Positions 1 through 7,039 of a DNA stretch of 17,252 nt are shown here, piece after piece. Below the pieces are notes generated by a model. It was not told where the DNA came from. It did no database searches and worked only from the letters and a program-made list of their open reading frames with translations. Source of the DNA: Burkholderiales bacterium (GTDB lineage: Bacteria > Pseudomonadota > Gammaproteobacteria > Burkholderiales > Usitatibacteraceae). The translations under genes were made by a program, and so were the position numbers. The DNA is taken from NCBI GenBank assembly GCA_025350945.1, contig JANXWW010000362.1:1-17252 (forward strand), written 5' to 3'. The first letter of the stretch is position 1. Every line of letters begins with the position of its first letter.

Positions 1-231
1 GCTTGAGTGATGCTCTTCGATAAAAGTGGTGTGCCCAAATCCGCGACAATCGTAGACTATCGACTCAAAGCTATCTGTCGTCTCAGTTAGCGCGTCAATC
101 AATGGCTCCCATGATCGCTTGTCGGCAACCGCAGCATGCAGAAATACCAGCGCTTGCCCAGCGCCAGTTTGGCTTACCGCGAGTTGTGCGGTGCCTGATT
201 TGACAATTTTATTTTCCATCGTTTTCATCAT
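1..231 (-). CDS. Alpha/beta hydrolase, N-terminal part (truncated by window edge)
   Basis: This is an open frame of 77 codons starting at the ATG at 231 (an ATG at 228 or 219 is also possible) and running off the left edge with no stop. The visible protein has the opening of an alpha/beta hydrolase: a short beta strand, then a hydrophobic strand ending LVFLHAAVADKRSW (the oxyanion-loop region, with HA where HG is usual), then a helix, then IVYDCRGFGHT, which matches the family's D-x-R-G-x-G-x-S/T element. The nucleophile elbow and the rest of the catalytic triad lie outside the window, so substrate and reaction cannot be named. It is transcribed divergently from the GbsR-like regulator. No good ribosome binding site is visible. 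Membership of the fold is fairly secure; function is unknown. Confidence 0.8.
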   Translation of the reverse strand, partial: MMKTMENKIVKSGTAQLAVSQTGAGQALVFLHAAVADKRSWEPLIDALTETTDSFESIVYDCRGFGHTTFIEEHHSS

Positions 232-372
232 CTCGATATTTTCGGCATGGCTCTATGGGCATGTCCGTGCATTGTATTTGTTTAATATTGCATGCTATTT
301 TTATCGTCGCTCTACTCCTTCGTAAATTGTATATTTGGTATCACCCGCACCATCGCGCTAGAGCCATATTTA

Positions 373-408
373 AAATGGCACTCTAAATGGCACTTTGAAA
401 TGTACTCA
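373..408. repeat. Tandem 12-mer repeat
   Basis: AAATGGCACTCT (373-384) is followed directly by AAATGGCACTTT (385-396), an 11/12 match. A decayed third copy, AAATGTACTC, is at 398-407. A partial inverted match, AGAGCCAT, sits at 360-367, and a further AAAATGGCA occurs at 433-441. This could be a protein-binding array or a slippage product; nothing in the sequence decides between them. Confidence 0.6.
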
Positions 409-440
409 TGTGCGGCACATAGAATTAAAATTAAAATGGC

Positions 441-492
441 AATACCGGCGCGGCTTTTTAGCCATTTATGCTTCAAAAGCCGCACCAGTATT
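441..492. repeat. 18-bp imperfect inverted repeat (hairpin)
   Basis: The arm at 441-458 (AATACCGGCGCGGCTTTT) is complementary to 475-492 (AAAAGCCGCACCAGTATT) at 16 of 18 positions, with a 16-base loop. The mismatches are C/A pairs when read on the plus strand and G-U pairs on the minus strand. There is no clean T tract after either arm, so it is not a typical intrinsic terminator. An alternative pairing ATGGC (436-440) with GCCAT (461-465) would compete with it. It could be a decayed mobile-element remnant, a small RNA structure or a terminator for an upstream transcript. Confidence 0.6.
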
Positions 493-520
493 AGAGTTTT
501 AAAAGCTAGATTAATCACAA

Positions 521-540
521 GTTTCAGTCTTGACTGAAAC
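521..540. promoter_or_regulatory. Candidate operator 1 (perfect dyad) before the GbsR-like regulator
   Basis: GTTTCAGTCTTGACTGAAAC is a perfect dyad: two 9-bp arms around TT. It ends 24 bases before the regulator's ATG and contains a TTGACT hexamer (530-535) that can serve as a -35 box. The same TTTCA-N8-TGAAA pattern, matching at 14 of 20 positions, recurs at 1148-1167 before the next gene. GbsR/MarR-family proteins usually bind such dyads as dimers and repress, so autoregulation is a reasonable inference. Confidence 0.6.
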
Positions 541-558
541 AACCGTAAGGAATACAGT
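530..558 (+). promoter_or_regulatory. Candidate promoter of the GbsR-like gene
   Basis: TTGACT (530-535) and TACAGT (553-558) are separated by 17 bases. The -35 box lies inside the dyad at 521-540, so a bound repressor would block it. The -10 box ends only six bases before the ATG at 565, so transcription from it would start at or next to the start codon. The TAAGGA at 546-551 would then not be transcribed, which argues either for a leaderless mRNA or for another promoter further upstream. Confidence 0.35.
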
Positions 559-564
559 TGAGTT

Positions 565-1113
565 ATGGAACTAAAACCTGTTGCCAAAAGATTTGTACTC
601 CACTGGGGCGAGATGGGTTCGACCTGGGGCGTGAATCGCACCGTCGCGCAGATTCATGCGCTGCTGTTCATTACCGGGCGGCCGATGAATGCGGATGAAA
701 TCACGGAGACGCTCGACGTGGCGCGCTCCAACGTGAGTATGAGTTTGAAGGAGTTGTCGAACTGGAATTTGATTCGCTCTGTTCCCTTAATGGGCGACCG
801 GCGCGATCATTATGAAACCACGACGGACGTGTGGGAGCTGTTTCGCACGGTGGTGCGCGAGCGGAAATCACGTGAATTTGATCCGACGATTGAGGTGCTG
901 CGGGATTGTCTGAAAAGTGGCGATATTGCTTCTGAGGACAAGGCCGCGCAAATGCGGATCAAGGAAACATTGGCGTTGATGGAGGCGTTGTCTGCGTGGG
1001 CCTCCGAAATGATTCGGCTGGAGCCTGCGACGATGATGAAAGTAATCAAGCTAGGGGCGAAGGTGCAGCATTTAGTGCATGGGAAGCAAGTGAGCGTGAA
1101 AGCCGCGGAATAG
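565..1113 (+). CDS. GbsR/MarR-family transcriptional regulator
   Basis: This 182-residue protein is a DNA-binding regulator of the GbsR branch (COG1510) of the MarR superfamily. After an N-terminal helix (VAKRFVLHWGEMGSTWGVNR), typical of this branch, a winged helix-turn-helix spans about residues 25-90: MNADEITETLDVARSNVSM forms the helix-turn-helix, and VPLMGDRRDHYETT the wing. The C-terminal half is helical and probably mediates dimerisation. Characterised relatives repress osmoprotectant synthesis or uptake genes, but no such genes are here, so the signal sensed is unknown. It is followed by a DCC-family and an SDR gene on the same strand. The dyads before it and before the DCC gene suggest that it represses itself and both neighbours. 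TAAGGA at 546-551 is a possible ribosome binding site but lies 13 bases from the ATG, which is long. Confidence 0.88.
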   Translation: MELKPVAKRFVLHWGEMGSTWGVNRTVAQIHALLFITGRPMNADEITETLDVARSNVSMSLKELSNWNLIRSVPLMGDRRDHYETTTDVWELFRTVVRERKSREFDPTIEVLRDCLKSGDIASEDKAAQMRIKETLALMEALSAWASEMIRLEPATMMKVIKLGAKVQHLVHGKQVSVKAAE

Positions 1114-1147
1114 ATTTAACTTATTGAGCAAAATTTTTTGTCATTTA

Positions 1148-1167
1148 ATTTCACTTTATACTGAAAT
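1148..1167. promoter_or_regulatory. Candidate operator 2 before the DCC-family gene
   Basis: ATTTCACTTTATACTGAAAT is a 20-bp dyad with 6-bp arms, identical in layout (TTTCA-N8-TGAAA) to the dyad at 521-540. It overlaps a TATACT box (1157-1162), the best -10 candidate for the gene at 1185; the corresponding -35 is poor (T-rich, about 1134-1139). Binding here would directly hinder RNA polymerase. A role as the second target of the adjacent GbsR-like protein is inferred. Confidence 0.55.
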
Positions 1168-1184
1168 AACGAAAGGCAAGCATC

Positions 1185-1694
1185 ATGGTCACGTATCCGA
1201 TCACCATTTATTTTGATGGCTCTTGCAAGCTGTGCAGCAGCGAAATTAATAATCTCGTCGCACGCGATAAGCACAGCGCGATTTTACTGGTGGATTGCAG
1301 CCCGGTAGATTTTGATGATCGTGGCTTGCCGGCGAATCGCGAGACGATGATGAACGTGATCCATGCGCAGGACGCGGCGGGTGAGTGGTTGCGCGGCGTG
1401 GATGTATTCATCGCGGCGTATCAGGCTGCGGATATGAATTTTGTGAGTTCCATGCTTGCGCACCGCTGGGTTAAGCCGCTGGCGGTACGCGCCTACCCGT
1501 GGGTCGTGCGAAATCGCTTTCTGCTGTCGCGATTGGGGCTGCATCGGGTGATGAACTGGTTTACTCCCGCATCACCCATCGCTGCTGAAGCACATTCAAA
1601 AACGGCATTTGCGCGCAGCCAAACCTGCGCGGTTGAGCGTCAGGAGAAAGATGAATTTTCTGCTTGCGAAGCTGCGGAGATGAATAAACGCTAA
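1185..1694 (+). CDS. DCC-family (DUF393) thiol-disulfide oxidoreductase-like protein
   Basis: This 169-residue protein opens with ITIYFDGSCKLCSSEI, the hallmark of the DCC family (DUF393, COG3011): a thioredoxin-like first strand, then DG-x-C-x-x-C with cysteines at residues 14 and 17. Later family features are the acidic stretch after LLVDCSP, GVDVFIAAYQA, and an aromatic/basic region (RAYPWVVRNRFLLSRLGLHR). The family is annotated as a redox protein from the CxxC motif, but I know of no firm substrate. The C-terminal 40 residues or so are low in conservation-like features and hold two more cysteines. A clear ribosome binding site, AAAGG (1172-1176), lies 8 bases before the ATG. It sits between the regulator and the SDR gene and is probably controlled by the dyad at 1148-1167. 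Confidence 0.87.
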   Translation: MVTYPITIYFDGSCKLCSSEINNLVARDKHSAILLVDCSPVDFDDRGLPANRETMMNVIHAQDAAGEWLRGVDVFIAAYQAADMNFVSSMLAHRWVKPLAVRAYPWVVRNRFLLSRLGLHRVMNWFTPASPIAAEAHSKTAFARSQTCAVERQEKDEFSACEAAEMNKR

Positions 1695-1769
1695 CTGCAT
1701 TTAGCCACTTTCTGCACATAGAAATGCCATGTTGGGTGACTACTTTGTCTACTGGATAAAGGAAAGAAA

Positions 1770-2633
1770 ATGAAAATTTTGATCGTCGGCGGAAACGGAT
1801 TTATTGGTCGGCATATCGCACGTGCGGCGGTGAAACTTGGGCACCATGTGGTTCGCGCGGTCAGACCATCGGTGATGGCGGCGAAAGACACGATCAACTG
1901 CAATATGCAGCGTGATATTGCGGCAAAAACATGGCTGCCGCGCTTAGCCAATATTGATTCGGTGATTAATTGTGTGGGGGTTTTGCGTGCGCCGAAAAAC
2001 GTTTTGCAGGCGGTGAATTGCGATGCGCCCGCCGCACTCGCAACGGCCTGCGCGGAATTGAAAAAACCGTTTCTGCATATCTCAGCACTTGGTTTAAATC
2101 ACGCGGCCAACACGCCTTATTTCAGTAGCAAACGCGATGGCGAAAATGCGATTCGTGCCGCGCATTCCGGCGCGATTATTGTCAGGCCTTCAGTCGTGTT
2201 TGGCCATGATTCGCCCGCCACGCAATTACTCTTGATGCAATCGCATTTGCCGGTGCTGTGTTTGCCGACAGATACCAAAGCGATCGCACCGATTCATGTT
2301 GATGATCTGGCCGCGCTGTGTTTGTCATTAATCGGCACGGTGCGCGCATTGGGCTGCGATGTGGATGCGGTGGGCGCGGAAGAATGCTCCATCGCAAGCT
2401 ATGTACAGGCACTGCGCACGGCGCGCGGCAACCCTCGTGCCGCACTGGTACGCGTGCCCAATCGGTGGATGCGCATGGGGCTTAAATGCGCGGCGTTTTG
2501 TGGCGCACGCAGAATCACACCCGAAGCGCTCGACCTCATGGAGCACGCTCACACCGGCGATGCACGTGCGTTCACCCGCTGGATGCGGCGCGCACCGGCG
2601 GCAATGGCATCGTTTCAAACATTGGCACACTAG
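1770..2633 (+). CDS. NAD(P)-binding SDR-family protein (NDUFA9/epimerase-like)
   Basis: This is a 287-residue extended/atypical SDR protein. The N-terminus MKILIVGGNGFIGRHIA holds the dinucleotide-binding GxxGxxG (G7, G10, G13). INCVGVLRAP follows the fourth strand, and Y117-x-x-x-K121 (YFSSK) is the catalytic pair. IIVRPSVVFGHDSPA and the IAPIHVDDLA segment are typical of the epimerase/NDUFA9-like group. Related proteins often carry an extra C-terminal DoxX-like membrane domain; this one stops without it. Substrate cannot be assigned. The start is supported by AAAGGAAAG 5 to 10 bases upstream. The gap of 75 bases after the DCC gene has no terminator, so the two are probably co-transcribed. 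Confidence 0.85.
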   Translation: MKILIVGGNGFIGRHIARAAVKLGHHVVRAVRPSVMAAKDTINCNMQRDIAAKTWLPRLANIDSVINCVGVLRAPKNVLQAVNCDAPAALATACAELKKPFLHISALGLNHAANTPYFSSKRDGENAIRAAHSGAIIVRPSVVFGHDSPATQLLLMQSHLPVLCLPTDTKAIAPIHVDDLAALCLSLIGTVRALGCDVDAVGAEECSIASYVQALRTARGNPRAALVRVPNRWMRMGLKCAAFCGARRITPEALDLMEHAHTGDARAFTRWMRRAPAAMASFQTLAH

Positions 2634-2634
2634 A

Positions 2635-2648
2635 ACGCCAATTGGCGT
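2635..2648. repeat. Perfect 14-bp palindrome after the SDR gene
   Basis: ACGCCAATTGGCGT is a perfect palindrome beginning two bases after the SDR stop codon. No T tract follows, so it is not a standard intrinsic terminator. It may be a protein-binding site or a short 3' hairpin; its role is unknown. Confidence 0.45.
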
Positions 2649-2742
2649 GCCGTTTAAGGCAAAATCGCTTCAAACGCCGCGCGGGATATAGGGTTTGTAA
2701 ATCTATAACTATTCGCGCGGCACGATTTTAAGCGCTCGCATG

Positions 2743-2748
2743 TATAAT
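2743..2748 (+). promoter_or_regulatory. -10 box of a probable leuS promoter
   Basis: TATAAT is a perfect consensus -10 hexamer, located 62 bases before the preferred leuS ATG. No good -35 is present at 16-18 bases upstream. Transcription would begin near 2755, at the foot of the hairpin at 2758-2780. Confidence 0.5.
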
Positions 2749-2757
2749 CAAAAGTCC

Positions 2758-2780
2758 AACATTTTCGCTATGAAAATGTT
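2758..2780 (+). promoter_or_regulatory. Hairpin in the leuS leader
   Basis: AACATTTTC (2758-2766) pairs perfectly with GAAAATGTT (2772-2780) around a five-base loop, followed by TAATTTTG. It would lie at the very 5' end of a transcript started from the TATAAT at 2743. It might stabilise the mRNA, act as a weak attenuator, or terminate read-through from the SDR gene. Its stem is AT-rich, so it is only moderately stable. Confidence 0.5.
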
Positions 2781-2810
2781 TAATTTTGATTGCGTATTTT
2801 CTCCTGCCTG

Positions 2811-5486
2811 ATGAACCAAACATTCCCGCCTTTGTTGTCCTACGAACCCAAAGAAATCGAAGCCCGCGCGCAAGCACATTGGGCGGCCACTCGCGCTTAT
2901 CACGTTACCGAAAACGCTGTAGATCGCAACGGCCAGCCGCGCCCCAAATTTTATGCATGCTCGATGCTGCCGTATCCGTCCGGCAAGCTGCACATGGGCC
3001 ATGTGCGCAATTACACGATCAACGATGTGATGCTGCGCTATCTGCGCATGAACGGTTATAACGTGCTGATGCCGATGGGTTGGGATGCGTTTGGTATGCC
3101 CGCGGAAAACGCAGCGATAGCGAATAATGTGCCGCCCGCGAAGTGGACGCGCGCCAATATTGCCGACATGAAATCGCAGATGCAGCCGCTGGGTTTGGCG
3201 TTCGATTGGTCGCGCGAAATCGCGACCTGCGATCCTGCTTACTACAAGTGGAATCAGTGGTTTTTTTTGAAGATGCTGGAAAAAGGCATCGCGTATCGTA
3301 AAACGCAAGTGGTGAATTGGGATCCGGTCGATCAAACCGTGCTCGCGAATGAGCAGGTGATTGATGGCCGTGGCTGGCGCTCAGGCGCGCCGGTCGAGAA
3401 ACGCGAAATTCCTGGCTATTATTTGTCGATCACGTCCTACGCGGAAGAATTGCTTGAAGGTGTCAAAACCAAACTAACCGGCTGGCCCAACCAAGTGCGC
3501 ACGATGCAGGAAAACTGGATTGGTAAGTCGGTTGGGGTCAGATTTGCATTCAGCCATGATGTAAAAGATACGACAGGAAAACTGGTGCAAGATGGCAAGC
3601 TGTTCGTGTTCACGACCCGCGCCGATACCATCATGGGCGTCACGTTTTGCGCGGTGGCGCCTGAGCATCCGCTTGCCACTGTTGCCGCCGCGTGCAATCC
3701 CGCGCTGCATACTTTTATTGAAGAATGCAAAAAAGGCGGCGTGGCCGAAGCTGATATGGCGACGATGGAAAAGAAAGGTATGCCCACCGGCCAGTTCGTC
3801 ACGCATCCGCTTACGGATGAAAAAATTTCAGTCTGGGTCGGCAATTATGTTTTGATGACTTATGGCGATGGCGCAGTGATGGGCGTGCCTGCGCATGACG
3901 AGCGCGATTTTGCGTTTGCGAAAAAATATGCGTTACCGATTAAGCAGGTGATTGATTCAGGCAAGCCGTATTCGACTGATACATGGCAAGCGCATTACGC
4001 AGACAATGGCACATGCATTCATTCCGGCGCACTCAATGGCATGCAATACGAAGCCGCCATTGATTACGTCGCCGCGCAATTAAAGTCACAGAGCGGCGAA
4101 AAGAAAATCCAATATCGCCTGCGCGATTGGGGTATCTCCCGTCAACGTTATTGGGGTACGCCGATCCCGATTATTAATTGCAATAGCTGCGGCCCAGTAC
4201 CCGTGCCCTACGCCGATTTGCCCGTGAAATTACCGGAGGACCTGGTGCCGGATGGTTCGGGCAATCCTCTAAAAAAAGATGCGCGCTTTTTTAATTGCGT
4301 GTGCCCGAAATGCGGCCAGCCCGCCGAGCGCGAGACCGATACGATGGATACGTTTGTTGATTCGTCATGGTATTTCATGCGCTACTGCTCGCCTGATTCC
4401 GCGATGAGTATGGTAGATGCGCGCAATGATTACTGGATGCCGATGGATCAATATATCGGCGGGATTGAGCATGCAGTGTTGCATTTGCTTTATGCGCGGT
4501 TCTGGACGAAGGTGATGAAGGATTTTGGTCTCATTAATTTTGACGAGCCGTTTACGAATTTATTTACGCAAGGCATGTTGTCGAAAGAATGTTTTTATCG
4601 TCAAGATAATGCGGGCAAAAAGCGCTGGTACTATCCGGCTGAAATTGAAGTGGCCTACGACGATAAAGGTCGGCCCGTCGGTGCCACATCCAAGGAAGAC
4701 GGGCAACCCGTGCTGTTGGGCGGCATGGAAAAAATGTCGAAGTCGAAAAACAACGTGGTCGAGCCCAAAGACATTATCGAAAAATTTGGTGCAGACACCG
4801 CGCGCGCGTATGTGATGTTTGCCGGGCCGCCGGATCAAAGTGCAGCGTGGTCGGATTCGGGCGCGGAAGGAGTATTTCGATTTTTGCGTCGGTTTTATGC
4901 GTATGGATTGCAGCAGCGTGATGTGGTTAAACGCGATCTCGTTAAAACAGCGGCTGAAAAAATTAACGCCAATGATTTATCGCGTGAATTAAAAACCTTG
5001 CGACACAGCATTCACAGCATTCTCAAGCAAGCCACACACGATTATCAGCGCCTGCAATACAACACCGTAGTATCAGCCGCGATGAAAATGCTGAATGCGC
5101 TGGAGGAATTAAAAACAGACGCTAACGCACACGCAGCATTCGTTGCCCGCGAAGGCATTTCCATTTTGATTCGCATGTTCTACCCGGTAGCGCCGCACAT
5201 CGCGTTTCAGTTGTGGAATGAATTGGGCTTCGAGAAATTGCATGGCGACATCATGGATACGCCGTGGCCAAAAGTGGATGAGGCCGCGCTGGTGCAGGAT
5301 GAAATTCAGATCGTGGTACAGGTAAACGGCAAGCTGCGAGGGCAGATTTCAGTACGTGCCGACGCAAGCAAAGAGATCATTGAAGCCTTGGCGCTGCGTG
5401 ACGAAGGTGTCGTCAAACATACTGACGGCAAGCCAATCAAAAAAGTGATTGTGGTGCCGGGAAAGCTTATTAATGTCGTGGTCTAG
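2811..5486 (+). CDS. leuS: Leucyl-tRNA synthetase
   Basis: This class I synthetase attaches leucine to tRNA-Leu in the cytoplasm. Counting from the ATG at 2811 it has 891 residues, within the usual bacterial range. The HIGH motif is HMGH at residues 61-64 (in PYPSGKLHMGHVRNYT), and KMSKS is at 641-645. The CP1 editing domain is seen in TTRADTIMGVTF and YGDGAVMGVPAHDERD. A Cys4 zinc site is visible (C457, C460, C498, C501); many bacterial LeuRS have it but the E. coli enzyme lacks it. The C-terminal domain ends VIVVPGKLINVVV, as in the family. A longer frame from TTG at 2790 exists, but the ATG at 2811 gives the usual N-terminus (YEPKEIEARAQAHW). No Shine-Dalgarno precedes either start. It is the first gene of the housekeeping run. 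Confidence 0.98.
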   Translation: MNQTFPPLLSYEPKEIEARAQAHWAATRAYHVTENAVDRNGQPRPKFYACSMLPYPSGKLHMGHVRNYTINDVMLRYLRMNGYNVLMPMGWDAFGMPAENAAIANNVPPAKWTRANIADMKSQMQPLGLAFDWSREIATCDPAYYKWNQWFFLKMLEKGIAYRKTQVVNWDPVDQTVLANEQVIDGRGWRSGAPVEKREIPGYYLSITSYAEELLEGVKTKLTGWPNQVRTMQENWIGKSVGVRFAFSHDVKDTTGKLVQDGKLFVFTTRADTIMGVTFCAVAPEHPLATVAAACNPALHTFIEECKKGGVAEADMATMEKKGMPTGQFVTHPLTDEKISVWVGNYVLMTYGDGAVMGVPAHDERDFAFAKKYALPIKQVIDSGKPYSTDTWQAHYADNGTCIHSGALNGMQYEAAIDYVAAQLKSQSGEKKIQYRLRDWGISRQRYWGTPIPIINCNSCGPVPVPYADLPVKLPEDLVPDGSGNPLKKDARFFNCVCPKCGQPAERETDTMDTFVDSSWYFMRYCSPDSAMSMVDARNDYWMPMDQYIGGIEHAVLHLLYARFWTKVMKDFGLINFDEPFTNLFTQGMLSKECFYRQDNAGKKRWYYPAEIEVAYDDKGRPVGATSKEDGQPVLLGGMEKMSKSKNNVVEPKDIIEKFGADTARAYVMFAGPPDQSAAWSDSGAEGVFRFLRRFYAYGLQQRDVVKRDLVKTAAEKINANDLSRELKTLRHSIHSILKQATHDYQRLQYNTVVSAAMKMLNALEELKTDANAHAAFVAREGISILIRMFYPVAPHIAFQLWNELGFEKLHGDIMDTPWPKVDEAALVQDEIQIVVQVNGKLRGQISVRADASKEIIEALALRDEGVVKHTDGKPIKKVIVVPGKLINVVV

Positions 5487-5982
5487 TATGGTTAAAATGT
5501 TGGCGTCTTTGGGACTTGCATCAGGCCTTGCATTAGGCTTAGCGGCCTGCGGTTTCACGTTCCGTGGCTCCTACGAATTGCCATATCAAGGCATCTTCGT
5601 CGCGGCTCCCAGCACGTCTACTGTAGCGAGTTTGGTGCGCCGCGAGCTGGCGAACACTTCAAGCAAATCGGTGCCAACAGCGAAGACTGCCGACGCTGAA
5701 CTCAACATCAGTTCCGAGCGGCGTGATCGACAAATTTTGTCGCTGTCGGGTGCGGGTCGCGTGCGCGAATATGAATTGAGGTTCCTCGTGCGTTATCAAT
5801 TTACGGAATCAAATGGCCGCGTGTTGATTCCAACCAGCGAGATTCTATTGACGCGGATTCTAGCTTACGATGATTCGCTCATCATCGCCAAGCAGCAGGA
5901 AGAAGCATTGCTTTATACCGACATGGAAAAAGATGCGGTGGGACAGATTTTGCGGCGCATGGTGGCGGTGAAAAAAAATTAA
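5473..5982 (+). CDS. lptE: LPS-assembly lipoprotein LptE
   Basis: LptE is the outer-membrane lipoprotein that plugs the LptD barrel and helps deliver lipopolysaccharide to the cell surface. The product from ATG 5473 is 169 residues: a hydrophobic signal peptide ending in the lipobox LAAC, then GFTFRGSYELPYQGIFVAAP, the standard LptE/RlpB beginning (GF-x-LRG). A middle part with basic strands (RDRQILSLSGAGRVREYELRFLVRY) and a C-terminal helix ending QILRRMVA complete the family profile. The ATG at 5473 overlaps the leuS stop by 14 bases; ATG 5488 is an alternative giving a shorter signal peptide. A weak GGGA (5459-5462) precedes the first. The position after leuS and before holA is the conserved proteobacterial order, implying co-transcription and perhaps translational coupling. 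Confidence 0.93.
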   Translation: MSWSSMVKMLASLGLASGLALGLAACGFTFRGSYELPYQGIFVAAPSTSTVASLVRRELANTSSKSVPTAKTADAELNISSERRDRQILSLSGAGRVREYELRFLVRYQFTESNGRVLIPTSEILLTRILAYDDSLIIAKQQEEALLYTDMEKDAVGQILRRMVAVKKN

Positions 5983-5998
5983 TTAGACTCAGCACGCC

Positions 5999-7018
5999 AT
6001 GAGATTAACCGCCGAACAATTTATCGAACGCCCACCCAAATCACTGCCGCTATTGACGGTGATTTTTGGTGCGGAGCCGCTGGGCGCGCTGGAGGCATCC
6101 GATAGTTTTCGCGATATCGCCAAGAAAACCGGCTATGTGGAGCGCGAAGTTTTTACTGCGGAATCCGGCTTTGATTGGGATAGTTTGCTTAGCGCCAGTA
6201 ACGCGTTGTCATTGTTTGCGTCGCTCCGTTTTGTTGAAATTCGCATCCCCACCGGCAAGCCGGGCAAGGAAGGTTCGCAAGCAATCGCCGACTACTGCGC
6301 GCGATTGCCAGACGATACGGTGACACTCATCACGTTGCCGGAAATGGATTGGCAGGGCAAACAAACCAAATGGTTTATAGCACTTGAAGCCGTAGCAACC
6401 ATGATTGAAGCGATGCCGGTTGAGCGTGCGCATTTGCCGCGCTGGTTGGGTGCGCGTTTGGCGCGTCAGGATCAGCGCGCGAATGACGAAGCGCTCGAAT
6501 ATTTGGCGGATCGTGTGGAAGGCAATTTACTGGCCGCTCAGCAGGAAATTAAAAAACTCGCGCTGCTGTGCCCACCTGGCGAAATCACCCTCGCAGTGCT
6601 GGAGGAAAGCGTGGCGAATGTGTCGCGTTTTAATCCGTTTCAATTGGTGTCCGCGATTCACGATGGCGCGGATAAGGACAAGGCCGCGCGCATTTCTCGC
6701 ATGCTCGATGGATTGAATGCAGAAGGCGAAGCGCCGCCGTTGATTTTGTGGGTGCTGGCAAATGAATTGCGTTCGCTTATGCGGGTGCGCGGCACCACCA
6801 AAGCAGGTCGTGCGCCGCACCCCAGCAAGGCGCGCGAGCTGGAGCGCACTGCGCGCAAGCATACGCCAGATAGCTTGTCCAAATTGAATTTGCTCGCCGC
6901 AAAAGTGGATCGCATGATTAAAGGCCTTGATAGCAACAATCCGTGGGATGCGTTATTCCAGCTTGCATGCGGGATTGCTGGCGTGCGTGCGGGGCTGCGC
7001 ACCTGGCAGTCTGGCTAA
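5999..7018 (+). CDS. holA: DNA polymerase III subunit delta
   Basis: HolA is the delta subunit of the clamp-loader complex; it opens the beta sliding clamp. The 339-residue length is normal for the family. Visible features are the N-terminal LTVIFGAEPLGALEASDSFRD (counterpart of the family's GxEPLL-x-E segment), VTLITLPEMDWQGKQTKW, the stretch DEALEYLADRVEGNLLAAQQEIKKLALLCPPGEIT (the most conserved part of delta), and DALFQLACGIAGVR near the C-terminus. It begins 16 bases after lptE with no visible Shine-Dalgarno. The order leuS-lptE-holA is conserved in proteobacteria. Confidence 0.96.
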   Translation: MRLTAEQFIERPPKSLPLLTVIFGAEPLGALEASDSFRDIAKKTGYVEREVFTAESGFDWDSLLSASNALSLFASLRFVEIRIPTGKPGKEGSQAIADYCARLPDDTVTLITLPEMDWQGKQTKWFIALEAVATMIEAMPVERAHLPRWLGARLARQDQRANDEALEYLADRVEGNLLAAQQEIKKLALLCPPGEITLAVLEESVANVSRFNPFQLVSAIHDGADKDKAARISRMLDGLNAEGEAPPLILWVLANELRSLMRVRGTTKAGRAPHPSKARELERTARKHTPDSLSKLNLLAAKVDRMIKGLDSNNPWDALFQLACGIAGVRAGLRTWQSG

Positions 7019-7039
7019 ACAAACGGGTTAAAATTTGTC

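Larger units (their letters stand above)
232..564. other. 333-base AT-rich intergenic region between divergent genes
   Basis: No gene is visible here: the short open frames have no family resemblance and poor starts. The stretch is much richer in AT than the flanking genes. It holds a tandem 12-mer repeat (373-396), a long imperfect inverted repeat (441-492) and a perfect 20-bp dyad (521-540) just before the regulator gene. It must contain the promoters of the two divergent genes. Confidence 0.7.

Noticed and set aside
1710..1727. TTTCTGCACATAGAAA before the SDR gene as a third operator
   Set aside because: The arms (TTTCT/AGAAA) and the six-base spacing differ from TTTCA-N8-TGAAA, so it does not match the other two sites.
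2790..2810. TTG start for leuS
   Set aside because: ATG 2811 gives the usual family N-terminus; the extra seven residues (TTG plus RIFSCL) have no counterpart.
2748..3335. 195-codon open frame on minus opposite the leuS start
   Set aside because: It is rich in His and Arg as expected of an antisense shadow, with no recognisable domain.
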